DNA of 7,384 bases, from assembly GCA_020438185.1 (NCBI GenBank), contig JAGQVC010000072.1:1-7384 (forward strand), written 5' to 3'. The stretch comes from Bacteroidota bacterium (lineage in GTDB: Bacteria; Bacteroidota; Bacteroidia; M30B66). Positions 1 to 5,811 of the stretch are shown here, piece after piece (within the stretch, counting starts at the first letter, position 1; each line of letters opens with the position of its first letter). Both the position numbers and the translations under genes were made by a program. The notes beneath the pieces were generated by a model. It ran no database searches and was not told the DNA's origin. It worked only from the letters and a program-made list of their open reading frames with translations.

Positions 1-127
1 CCAGCAGAAACAATCCCAGAACAGGGGTGAGGACAATTATCCAGATCCATTTTATCCACGAAGCCAATGGAGATTTGGAGCCTTTCTTACCCTGCTTTTT
101 TCCTTGTGTTCCGGCTTTTTTTGCCAT
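1..127 (-). CDS. N-terminal fragment of a lysine-rich membrane protein, possibly class A penicillin-binding protein 1A
   Basis: The reading frame starts at an ATG at 125-127 and runs off the left edge after 42 complete codons. The visible protein begins MAKKAGTQGKKQGKKGSKS: a very basic cytoplasmic tail, followed by SWIKWIWIIVLTPVLGLFLL, one transmembrane segment at about residues 23-42. A short Lys-rich tail followed by a W/Y-rich anchor is how many Bacteroidota PBP1A proteins (peptidoglycan glycosyltransferase/transpeptidase) begin. That similarity comes from family knowledge; no catalytic domain is visible. The gene lies 39 nt downstream of the four-helix membrane protein on the same strand and is probably the next gene of that operon. 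It does not look like AtpB, the usual neighbour of AtpZ, which in this phylum typically starts with a long signal-like or acidic/His-rich region. Coding is likely; the product name is tentative. Confidence 0.5.
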   Translation of the reverse strand, partial: MAKKAGTQGKKQGKKGSKSPLASWIKWIWIIVLTPVLGLFLL

Positions 128-166
128 AGTTTCAGTTTGTGTAAAAGTAGAGATTATGCAATCGGC

Positions 167-544
167 TCAGGAGGATTTCTTATAAAAAAGCCTGAAAAGG
201 CTAACTGTTTCTGCAACGGTAAAAATGAGATAGTTTAAGGCATAAACGATAATAAACGGCACTGCGTACTTTTTAAAACTGAAAGCAACTGCCAGAATCA
301 CAATCAGATGAAGGAACATCTTGAGGCTGAGCATGCCGATAAACATATTCACAAAGCGTTGGGGGCGACCACTCACCGAATTCATCAGAAAAAAATGGAT
401 GAGTACAGAGGTGAGAAGGAAAAACAAGGGAGGGCCAAGCCAGAAAGCGGTTGGCAATTCATGGTATCCGGCCTGCAGGCCGAAATAAGCCAATCCTGCG
501 CAAAGCGCAGAAATAAGAAGCATAGTGAGAATGTACCTGTTCAT
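167..544 (-). CDS. Four-helix membrane protein, AtpI-like, of the ATP synthase-associated cluster
   Basis: This 125-aa protein is almost entirely hydrophobic. Probable membrane segments lie near residues 5-24, 33-53, 66-88 and 92-114, and it ends in a basic FRLFYKKSS tail. Its size and topology resemble AtpI/UncI-type accessory proteins, and in Bacteroidota a small membrane protein of this kind commonly sits right after AtpZ. I see no diagnostic motif, so this assignment rests mainly on position and topology. The start ATG (542-544) overlaps the AtpZ stop codon as ATGA, so the two are probably translationally coupled. The stop is TGA at 167-169. A role helping F0 assembly or ion supply is inferred from context only. 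Confidence 0.7.
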   Translation of the reverse strand: MNRYILTMLLISALCAGLAYFGLQAGYHELPTAFWLGPPLFFLLTSVLIHFFLMNSVSGRPQRFVNMFIGMLSLKMFLHLIVILAVAFSFKKYAVPFIIVYALNYLIFTVAETVSLFRLFYKKSS

Positions 545-780
545 TTTTTGTCGGAGCGCGGCAATGAGTTAAAGAGCCAGTACATCCCGGCAGCAATGCC
601 GGAAATTGCACCGACAATAGTGAGCCAGGGTTGTTTCAGATTAAAAAACACATCACCTTTTCTACCCAGCCAGGTCAGGATGAGGATAGCTGCTGCCATC
701 TGAAAGCCCAGCGAAACATAACGGCCGTAGTCGTTAAGCTGTTTTTTCCTTTGATTCGGATTTTTCTGATCCCGCTCCAT
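541..780 (-). CDS. atpZ: AtpZ-like F0F1-ATPase accessory membrane protein
   Basis: This 79-aa protein has a charged N-terminus (MERDQKNPNQRKKQLNDYGRY) and two transmembrane helices at about residues 22-40 and 51-71. They are joined by LGRKGDVFFNLKQPW, followed by the glycine-rich second helix IVGAISGIAAGMYWLF. The NDYxRYxxLxFQM entry, the G-D-x-F-F-P-type loop and the small-residue second helix match the AtpZ family (putative F0F1-ATPase subunit), reported to act with AtpI in ion supply to the ATP synthase. The only usable start is the ATG at 778-780, because the next in-frame Met lies inside the first helix. The gene therefore overlaps the end of the bactofilin by 47 nt in another frame. It ends in an ATGA overlap with the next gene. 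Confidence 0.82.
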   Translation of the reverse strand: MERDQKNPNQRKKQLNDYGRYVSLGFQMAAAILILTWLGRKGDVFFNLKQPWLTIVGAISGIAAGMYWLFNSLPRSDKK

Positions 781-1156
781 GCTTGGAGAATTCCTTTACA
801 ATACCTCCCATGCTGCAGGCTCCGCTAAAATTGGCACCCGGTTCAATAGCCAATTTGTTGGTGCTGATATCGCCGGTTAATTTGGCGCTCGCTTTTAACG
901 AAAGCAGCTCAGCTACAGTAACTTTGGCTTTTACGGTGCCGGAAATATCGGCGTTCTGACAATTAATTTCACCGTCAACAATTCCGCTTGGCCCGATTAC
1001 CACTTTTCCTTTGGCAACCAGGTTGCCTTTGAGTGTACCGTCAATGCGGATGTTGCCGTCGCATACCACATCACCCGTAAGTGTAGTACCTGTCATAATC
1101 TGGTTGGTGCCAGAGTTTCCCGGTTCGGCTGATTTGGAATCTTTAGAATTGAACAT
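734..1156 (-). CDS. Bactofilin (polymer-forming cytoskeletal protein)
   Basis: The protein has 140 aa when started at the ATG at 1154-1156 (MFNSKDSK). A TTG two codons upstream (1160-1162) is open in frame but a poorer choice. Residues about 18-117 form the bactofilin core: a right-handed beta-helix of short repeats visible as TLTGDVVCDGNIRIDGTLKG, GKVVIGPSGIVDGEINCQ, DISGTVKAK and AKLTGDISTNKLAIEPGA. The hydrophilic ends (residues 1-17 and 121-140) are typical of bactofilins. Family members self-assemble into filaments that scaffold cell-wall enzymes or polar structures without nucleotides. It lies downstream of porW with a 69-nt gap holding a promoter candidate, and its last 47 nt overlap atpZ. 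The charged tail SEKSESKEKTA is encoded largely in that overlap. The family call is secure; the specific cellular role is unknown. Confidence 0.93.
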   Translation of the reverse strand: MFNSKDSKSAEPGNSGTNQIMTGTTLTGDVVCDGNIRIDGTLKGNLVAKGKVVIGPSGIVDGEINCQNADISGTVKAKVTVAELLSLKASAKLTGDISTNKLAIEPGANFSGACSMGGIVKEFSKHGAGSEKSESKEKTA

Positions 1157-1183
1157 CTGCAAATGATATTATTGTTTGAAAAT

Positions 1184-1212
1184 CAAATATATAAACTTTT
1201 ATCAAGAGGCAA
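1184..1212 (-). promoter_or_regulatory. Candidate Bacteroidota-type promoter for the bactofilin-atpZ operon
   Basis: On the minus strand TATATTTG (1184-1191) matches the Bacteroidota -7 consensus TAnnTTTG exactly. A TTG (1210-1212) lies 18 nt upstream, within the 17-23 nt spacing described for the -33 element. The -7 box is 27 nt ahead of the bactofilin ATG, in the gap after porW. The TTG is embedded in an odd palindrome, AGGCAAATTGCCT (1207-1219), which might be an operator. The match is by eye and such boxes occur by chance in AT-rich gaps. Confidence 0.45.
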
Positions 1213-1225
1213 TTTGCCTGTTTGG

Positions 1226-3904
1226 TCACTCATAAACCTTTCTGAAAAACTCAATGTACTCATCCACATTGGCTTCTTTCATCAGCGCATTGTAGTTCTC
1301 CGGAGTAATTATAAAAATTTCAAGAAGCTGCCTGTCAACATCCTTCAGCACGTAATCATCGTCATTCATAAGGCTCAGGTAACCCATTCCTTCGTTTTTA
1401 TTATCGAACTTTTCGGTTGTAAGAACTTGGTAATTGGTACCAAGGAGCCGGGCGCTCACTTTCAGGTTTTTAAGGGAAAAGAACTCAGTATTAAAATCAC
1501 TTAAAGCTATTTTCAGGTCGTTCAGATCGGTGCGAACATCTTCAACCAGAATTACAAAGTAATGGACCGTATCGGCTTTGTACCGGAATTTTGGCGCGGC
1601 CGGTGCTGCTTCAACCGTGTCGGGCCGGGCAATGCCCTGTACCCGGTCAAGTGCATTAAGCAGTTGTTCGGCCTTCACCCTTACGGTATCGGCCGGATAT
1701 TTTGCCACTACCGACTGCAGGCTCATCCTGAATGCTTCCACATCTTTGAGTTTGCCGGTAATCAGAGCCTTCAACAATGCAAACCGGGCCGATAAATCGT
1801 TGCCTTCGTAGCGGGTTTCCGCCATTTTGCAACGCTCAAGGGCTTCTGTGTACTGTTTGGCCTGATACATTCTGTATGTTTCTTCATAGAAACGGTTGGC
1901 GGCATCCTGCGAAAGGTTCTCTTTTTTGAAGAATTCGGGATCACGGATTAATGAGGCATAATCCGAGTCGGGATAATTATTCAGAATCAGGTTTTTATAT
2001 TTCTCGGCAAGCTGTGTATTCGGAATCGCCAGATAAATCCGATAAAGCTGGTAGTAAATCGTCGCTTCGTTTTTTGATCTTGGGTATTTGCTTAAAAACT
2101 CTTCATACGTTTCGGCTGCCGCCTGAAGGTCTTTTAAGCGTTCCTTGTAAATCAAACCTATATCGTAGAATGCCCGCATGACAGAATCCGCGAATGCCTG
2201 TTTTTGCTCATCATCTTTTGGAAGATCCTTGAGTAAGTTCTCTTTGGCTTTTGCAATACTATCTTCCCGGCTCATTTCAACCTTGGGTTCATCCACAACG
2301 TTAGCGGCCGAATCAGGGTCATTGTTTATTACAGGCGCTACAGCCTGCTTGTTTTTCCTGCGCCAGTTGTCTTCCAGTTTACGCTCGCCCCAAATTTTAC
2401 GGAATTCACTAAAGCCAAATCCTTTAGCGCTTGGATTATAGAAATACCACAAGCCATTTCCACCACTGTTGAAGGTGCTTCCCGGTGTTCCGGTTCCGCC
2501 GCCGGCAGCAGCAAGCGCAGCAGCCTGAGCTTGTTTTTCCTTCTCAATCCTGCGTTTTTCTTCTTCCTTACGGATGATTTCATCCATTGCCTTATCCAGA
2601 TCTTCCTTACTCAGGTTAGACATTCGCAACAAACTATCGTAACGCTCAATCACATTGTATTTCTGGACAAGCTCAGCCAGGGAATTTTTCTTGATTTCAA
2701 TCTTTTTATAATCCGGATAATCCTTGTTCAAATTGGTAACCGCACTATCGTAATAGGCAGCCGATTGCCGGTATTGCCTGTTTTTAAAATTAATTTCGGC
2801 TATCGCCAGATAGGACATTCCCTTCTGGTTATTGTTACTGGTGCTAATTCGGATTGACTTATTGTATTGTTCAATAGCGCTTTCTTCCTTGTCTTCCTTC
2901 TGGTCAACCTCACCTAAAACATAATAAATCTGATCATTAAAATCGGCATTTTTAGGGTCTGCAAGCATTCGGGCAAGCAAGGTGCGGATTTCGATGCTGT
3001 TTTTAGATTCGGCATCGAAGCAGCGCGCCAGATTAATCTGGGCATAAAAACCCATTTCGTAACTCGGATTGCTTTTCAGAACCTTTTTATAAATATCGGA
3101 AGCCTGCTTGAGTTCTCCGGTTTTTTGCAAAAGCTGCCCCTCAATAAAAAGCAATCGGGTTGCCCGTTTCCGTTTTTTGGTGAACTCTACGGCCATTTTA
3201 ACCGCTTCAAGCGCTTCAGGGTAATGATTCTGCTTAAGATGATAATCCGTTAATGCAGCGTAAACCTCACCCTTGATTTTCCCATTCAGGGTTTTGTCGT
3301 TCAGCGAGCGGTCAATAGCCAGGCGGGCATCGCTAAACATACCCAACTCGCTGTATGCGCGGCAAAGCCAGATGTTTGCAAGGTGCTGAATCTGGTCTTT
3401 TTTGTTGTTTTTAACCGGGTCGCGGGCCACATAGGCAAACATCTCAAGCGAAGCGTAATAATCACGCTTATAAAACATGGACTTTCCAATCAGCAAATAA
3501 GCATCATCAATGTATTTGCAATACTCCTTTCCGCGAATCATCATAGAGTGCTTGGCAATCACAACCGAAGCTTTTTTGATTGCCTTGTCAGAAAGAGGAA
3601 GTATGGTTTTGGAATCATCCAGAGTCCCCACCGGGTAAACCGGAATAACCTTGTAATAATTATCCTTGTGAGCCGTTTTTAACATCAGTTCTGCTTCCTT
3701 AATGGTTTCATTCCCATTAAAATATCCATTGAAGCGGGACGTGGTGTTGTGGTAAAAACGATTGATCCACTTGTTTTTCTTTGTGGAGCAGGATGCAATA
3801 AACGACAGCAGCAGCACCAGAGATGCCGCTCCGTAAAGAAGCCGGAGGCTTGTATTTGTGTTCAAACGATTCAAAAGCTTTGCCTGATAACTGTCGTGGC
3901 GCAA
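1226..3904 (-). CDS. porW: PorW/SprE-type TPR lipoprotein of the type IX secretion/gliding machinery
   Basis: Up to 892 aa. A lipoprotein signal (LLLSFIASC, lipobox I-A-S-C, Cys39 counted from 3904) is followed by CSTKKNKWINRFYHNTTSRFNGYFNGNE, the usual opening of this family. TPR-like helical repeats fill about residues 130-400 and 570-750. They are separated by a charged helix (443-459), a Ala/Gly-rich linker (460-483) and the family-specific block WYFYNP (486-491) with EFRKIWGERKLEDNWRR (500-516). The C-terminal domain (about 775-892) ends IEFFRKVYE. PorW/SprE is an outer-membrane-associated periplasmic lipoprotein needed for type IX secretion and, in gliders, motility; it has been reported to connect the Sov translocon with the PorK/PorN ring. 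The start is unusual: no in-frame ATG precedes the signal. TTG codons at 3904, 3874 or 3865 would place the Cys at 39, 29 or 26; the two later ones suit a lipoprotein signal better. Confidence 0.93.
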   Translation of the reverse strand: MRHDSYQAKLLNRLNTNTSLRLLYGAASLVLLLSFIASCSTKKNKWINRFYHNTTSRFNGYFNGNETIKEAELMLKTAHKDNYYKVIPVYPVGTLDDSKTILPLSDKAIKKASVVIAKHSMMIRGKEYCKYIDDAYLLIGKSMFYKRDYYASLEMFAYVARDPVKNNKKDQIQHLANIWLCRAYSELGMFSDARLAIDRSLNDKTLNGKIKGEVYAALTDYHLKQNHYPEALEAVKMAVEFTKKRKRATRLLFIEGQLLQKTGELKQASDIYKKVLKSNPSYEMGFYAQINLARCFDAESKNSIEIRTLLARMLADPKNADFNDQIYYVLGEVDQKEDKEESAIEQYNKSIRISTSNNNQKGMSYLAIAEINFKNRQYRQSAAYYDSAVTNLNKDYPDYKKIEIKKNSLAELVQKYNVIERYDSLLRMSNLSKEDLDKAMDEIIRKEEEKRRIEKEKQAQAAALAAAGGGTGTPGSTFNSGGNGLWYFYNPSAKGFGFSEFRKIWGERKLEDNWRRKNKQAVAPVINNDPDSAANVVDEPKVEMSREDSIAKAKENLLKDLPKDDEQKQAFADSVMRAFYDIGLIYKERLKDLQAAAETYEEFLSKYPRSKNEATIYYQLYRIYLAIPNTQLAEKYKNLILNNYPDSDYASLIRDPEFFKKENLSQDAANRFYEETYRMYQAKQYTEALERCKMAETRYEGNDLSARFALLKALITGKLKDVEAFRMSLQSVVAKYPADTVRVKAEQLLNALDRVQGIARPDTVEAAPAAPKFRYKADTVHYFVILVEDVRTDLNDLKIALSDFNTEFFSLKNLKVSARLLGTNYQVLTTEKFDNKNEGMGYLSLMNDDDYVLKDVDRQLLEIFIITPENYNALMKEANVDEYIEFFRKVYE

Positions 3905-4022
3905 AAATATTTTATTTATCCGATTTTGTTTTCACATTTAACAAAGGTTACTCACAACAAAATGTTGTTAGGTTGAGGTAATTCGTACCACCACTTTGCG
4001 ATTTTTCGGAAATTAGCCGCCC
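3905..4022. promoter_or_regulatory. Divergent intergenic region between porW and the M23 peptidase gene, with a small dyad
   Basis: This 118-nt AT-rich region must carry both divergent promoters. I see no exact TAnnTTTG on either strand. The closest minus-strand match is TAACCTTTG (3942-3950), with one extra base between TA and TTTG. On the plus strand only the TTTG of CCACTTTG (3991-3998) fits. A perfect 6-bp inverted repeat ACAACA-AAA-TGTTGT (3954-3968) lies near the centre, a reasonable position for a shared operator. No clear Shine-Dalgarno sequence precedes either gene, which is common in this phylum. Confidence 0.35.
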
Positions 4023-4901
4023 ATGCAGGAACAACAGGGTACCAGAAGAGCACGCATCGTTAAGAAACTCAGGCATAAATACAGGCTTGTAGTTATGAAC
4101 GATGAGACCTTTGAAGAAAAGTATTCTTTAAAGTTGTCCCGGCTCAACCTTTTTACCGCTATCGGATTGCTGTCAATCGGACTGATTTTATTCACAACCC
4201 TGCTTATTGCGTTTACGCCTTTACGTGAATACATTCCCGGGTATTCGGGCGATGTAAAAGTGCGCAGAAACCTCATTCGTCTGGCCGGTAAGCTCGATTC
4301 GCTTGAAGAAAGTTCCAGGCAGAAAGATCGTCTCATCGACGACATTAAACTGGTTATGGAAGGCGAGGCCGGCGCAGGAAGGGATTCTGTTACCAGAGGA
4401 ACCCGTCCCGATGTAAACTCGGTTAAACTCACGCCTTCGGCGGAAGAAACACGCTTTAGAAATGAAATTGACGAACAGGACCGTTACAATTTGAGTGAAT
4501 CAAGAAATAACACTTCGTTTTCCGAAATTTCTTCCTACCACTTTTTCACGCCCATGAAAGGTAAGGTTACTTCTAAATTTAATCCTGCCGACAGGCATTA
4601 TGGTGTTGATGTGGTGGCTCCTAAAAACGAAGCGGTTAAGTCCACATTAGATGGAACGGTAATTTTTGCAGGATGGACATCCGAAACCGGCCACGTCATA
4701 GAAGTAATGCACGGAAACAATCTGCTTTCGGTGTACAAGCATAATTCGGTATTGCTTAAAAAAGAGGGCGAAAAAGTTAGGGCCGGGGAGCCCATTGCGA
4801 TAACCGGTAATTCGGGCGAACTAAGCACCTCGCCGCATCTTCATTTCGAGTTGTGGTTCGAGGGTAAACCCATCGACCCCCAGGATCACATGGTTTTTTA
4901 A
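4023..4901 (+). CDS. Membrane-anchored M23 (LytM-type) peptidoglycan endopeptidase
   Basis: The protein has 292 aa. A basic cytoplasmic N-terminus (RRARIVKKLRHKYRLVVMND) precedes one transmembrane helix (about 42-64), then TPLREYIPGYS (65-75), a short coiled coil (about 79-113), a polar linker and a C-terminal M23 domain (about 175-292). Zinc and catalytic residues are all present: H192 and D196 in the HxxxD motif, H240 in YKHNS, and H272/H274 in the HLH motif of SPHLHFELW. It is therefore predicted to be an active metallo-endopeptidase cutting peptide cross-links, acting in the periplasm from the inner membrane. The N-terminal KYRLVVMNDETFEEKYS segment is conserved in a Bacteroidota M23 subfamily. 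The gene diverges from porW, starts at ATG 4023 and ends in a TAATG overlap with the next gene. Whether it opens the wall for the secretion apparatus is inference from position. Confidence 0.93.
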   Translation: MQEQQGTRRARIVKKLRHKYRLVVMNDETFEEKYSLKLSRLNLFTAIGLLSIGLILFTTLLIAFTPLREYIPGYSGDVKVRRNLIRLAGKLDSLEESSRQKDRLIDDIKLVMEGEAGAGRDSVTRGTRPDVNSVKLTPSAEETRFRNEIDEQDRYNLSESRNNTSFSEISSYHFFTPMKGKVTSKFNPADRHYGVDVVAPKNEAVKSTLDGTVIFAGWTSETGHVIEVMHGNNLLSVYKHNSVLLKKEGEKVRAGEPIAITGNSGELSTSPHLHFELWFEGKPIDPQDHMVF

Positions 4902-5422
4902 TGGCTAAATTCCTGTTTGCAATTTTTCTTTTGCCGCTTTCTCTGCTTTCGCAGGATGAATTCCCGACGGCATGGCTGGGCTCCTGGAAGGGCGAACTGG
5001 AGGTTTTTCCTGAGAGTCAAAGCCTGCAACATGTTGAAGTGAGCCTCGAAATAAAGAAGACCGATATTCCCGGAACATACACCTGGCTTACAGTTTACAA
5101 CAGCTCTGAACGCAGGATAGAAAAGGAGTATCTGCTTCGCGAGATTGACGCATCCCGCGGCATGTTCGAAATTGATGAACAGGATGGAATAATTCTTCCG
5201 GCAACTTTATTAGGTAATGAGCTTTGGTCATTTTTCAGTGTTCAGGGCATATTTCTGGTTTCGGTTTACCGGTTTTCCGCCGAATTTATAGAGTTCGAAA
5301 TTCCTTCCGCCTTGCAGGCGGATGAAAAACAAAGCGGAGGGCAAAACGACAGCATACCGGCCGTGCAATCTTATCCGGTTCGCTCTTTACAAAAAACCAG
5401 GTTCAGGAGGGTGGAGGAATGA
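4901..5422 (+). CDS. Secreted protein of unknown function coupled to the M23 peptidase
   Basis: This 173-aa protein is not a family I recognise. Residues 1-17 (MAKFLFAIFLLPLSLLS) look like a Sec signal peptide, cleaved before Q18; no lipobox Cys is present. The mature part has alternating beta-strand-like segments starting with a Trp-rich AWLGSWKGELEV (24-35), then EVSLEIKK, YTWLTVY, KEYLLREID and SFFSVQGIFLVSVYRF, which suggests a small beta-barrel or lipocalin-like fold (inference only). A polar, probably disordered tail follows from about residue 138 and ends in a basic LQKTRFRRVEE. The ATG (4901-4903) shares its A with the stop codon of the M23 gene, so expression is very likely coupled. 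A role as periplasmic partner or regulator of the peptidase is a guess from context. Confidence 0.85.
   Translation: MAKFLFAIFLLPLSLLSQDEFPTAWLGSWKGELEVFPESQSLQHVEVSLEIKKTDIPGTYTWLTVYNSSERRIEKEYLLREIDASRGMFEIDEQDGIILPATLLGNELWSFFSVQGIFLVSVYRFSAEFIEFEIPSALQADEKQSGGQNDSIPAVQSYPVRSLQKTRFRRVEE
5306..5322. repeat. GC-rich palindrome TCCGCC-TTGCA-GGCGGA inside a coding linker
   Basis: Perfect 6-bp arms with a 5-nt loop, encoding residues 136-141 at the junction between the folded part and the polar tail of the secreted protein. A related element TCCGCC-GCA-GGCGAA lies in the intergenic region at 5627-5641. Two copies about 320 nt apart suggest a dispersed small palindromic repeat, but each is short and could arise by chance. 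Confidence 0.4.
5405..5410 (+). promoter_or_regulatory. Strong Shine-Dalgarno sequence AGGAGG for the 45-aa gene
   Basis: AGGAGG lies 8 nt ahead of the ATG at 5419, and a second GGAGG (5413-5417) lies only 1 nt ahead of it. Genes elsewhere in the window lack such a motif. It supports the tiny downstream frame as a real gene. It is also coding sequence for the RFRRVEE tail of the upstream protein, so codon content could produce it incidentally. Confidence 0.55.
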
Positions 5423-5556
5423 AGAAAAAAAAGAAAAATCAACTCCTTCAATACCTTAAACAAAAAACCCGGGAAACGCAAGGCCCCGTTCCGCCTCAGC
5501 GCGTTGAAAAGAGCAAACGCACATACAGCCGGAAAATAAAGCATAAAGGGAAGTGA
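5419..5556 (+). CDS. Small highly basic protein (45 aa), third gene of the M23 operon
   Basis: The frame encodes MKKKKKNQLLQYLKQK followed by a Pro/Arg/Lys-rich part ending SRKIKHKGK and TGA at 5554-5556. About a third of its residues are Lys or Arg and there is no signal peptide or membrane segment, so a cytoplasmic nucleic-acid- or ribosome-binding role is conceivable but not demonstrated. Support for coding: the start overlaps the upstream stop as ATGA (5419-5422), a good Shine-Dalgarno sequence sits 8 nt ahead, and the frame follows two genes linked by the same tight coupling. An A8 run (5425-5432) near the start could cause polymerase slippage. I do not recognise the family. Confidence 0.6.
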   Translation: MKKKKKNQLLQYLKQKTRETQGPVPPQRVEKSKRTYSRKIKHKGK

Positions 5557-5651
5557 GTCTGGTCGCATTCAGCTCACCGTTGAATCAACCTTCAACCTTC
5601 GATTCAGGAAGTTTCTAAAGGTCACATCCGCCGCAGGCGAAATGTTGAATT

Positions 5652-5679
5652 GCTATAACATGTTAAAAGCTATTACATG
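5652..5679 (+). repeat. Tandem direct repeat GCTATWACATG with 17-nt period
   Basis: GCTATAACATG (5652-5662) and GCTATTACATG (5669-5679) agree in 10 of 11 bases. The first copy contains the 10-bp palindrome TAACATGTTA (5656-5665). A weaker relative, TTATTACATC, occurs at 5740-5749. Repeats of this kind could be binding sites for a regulator of downstream genes. Confidence 0.4.
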
Positions 5680-5729
5680 CAGCCCGGATTAAATAAACAC
5701 TACTTGTCTGCATTCGCCAAAGCAACAAT

Positions 5730-5807
5730 ATGCGGCGATTTATTACATCCATTTTAGCAGGTATACGTGCAATTGCTTTGATTTATCTGATTCTCAGGCT
5801 TTATTAA
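5730..5807 (+). CDS. Possible 25-aa hydrophobic micro-protein
   Basis: ATG at 5730 to TAA at 5805-5807. The peptide starts MRRFITSILAG, continues with IRAIALIYLI and ends LRLY: one hydrophobic stretch flanked by arginines, compatible with a single short membrane helix. An inverted repeat with a T-run begins 18 nt after the stop, so frame and terminator could form a small transcription unit. There is no clear Shine-Dalgarno sequence or promoter, and a frame this short can be random. If real, it might be a small membrane peptide or a type I toxin-like peptide; neither can be decided from the sequence. Confidence 0.3.
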   Translation: MRRFITSILAGIRAIALIYLILRLY

Positions 5808-5811
5808 CATC

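Noticed and set aside
1..127. N-terminus of AtpB (ATP synthase subunit a), expected after AtpZ
   Set aside because: The translated start is a Lys-rich cytoplasmic tail with a single anchor, unlike AtpB in this phylum.
308..703. 131-codon plus-strand frame opposite atpZ and the AtpI-like gene
   Set aside because: It is antisense to two recognisable membrane-protein genes, has no domain-like content and shows the mixed composition of an opposite-strand shadow.
1157..1162. TTG start two codons upstream for the bactofilin
   Set aside because: The ATG at 1156 gives the usual MFN-type bactofilin beginning, so the rarer codon is not needed.
1207..1219. AGGCAAATTGCCT palindrome as a terminator for porW
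   Set aside because: The centre leaves no room for a loop without opening the stem to about 4 bp, and no proper T-run follows on the minus strand. It was kept only as a possible operator.
5581..5606. TGAATC/GATTCA inverted repeat as terminator of the M23 operon
   Set aside because: The stem is only 6 bp with a 14-nt loop and no T-run follows.
5642..5692. 16-codon frame beginning at the ATG at 5642
   Set aside because: It is too short, has no ribosome binding site and overlaps the direct repeats; nothing supports coding.
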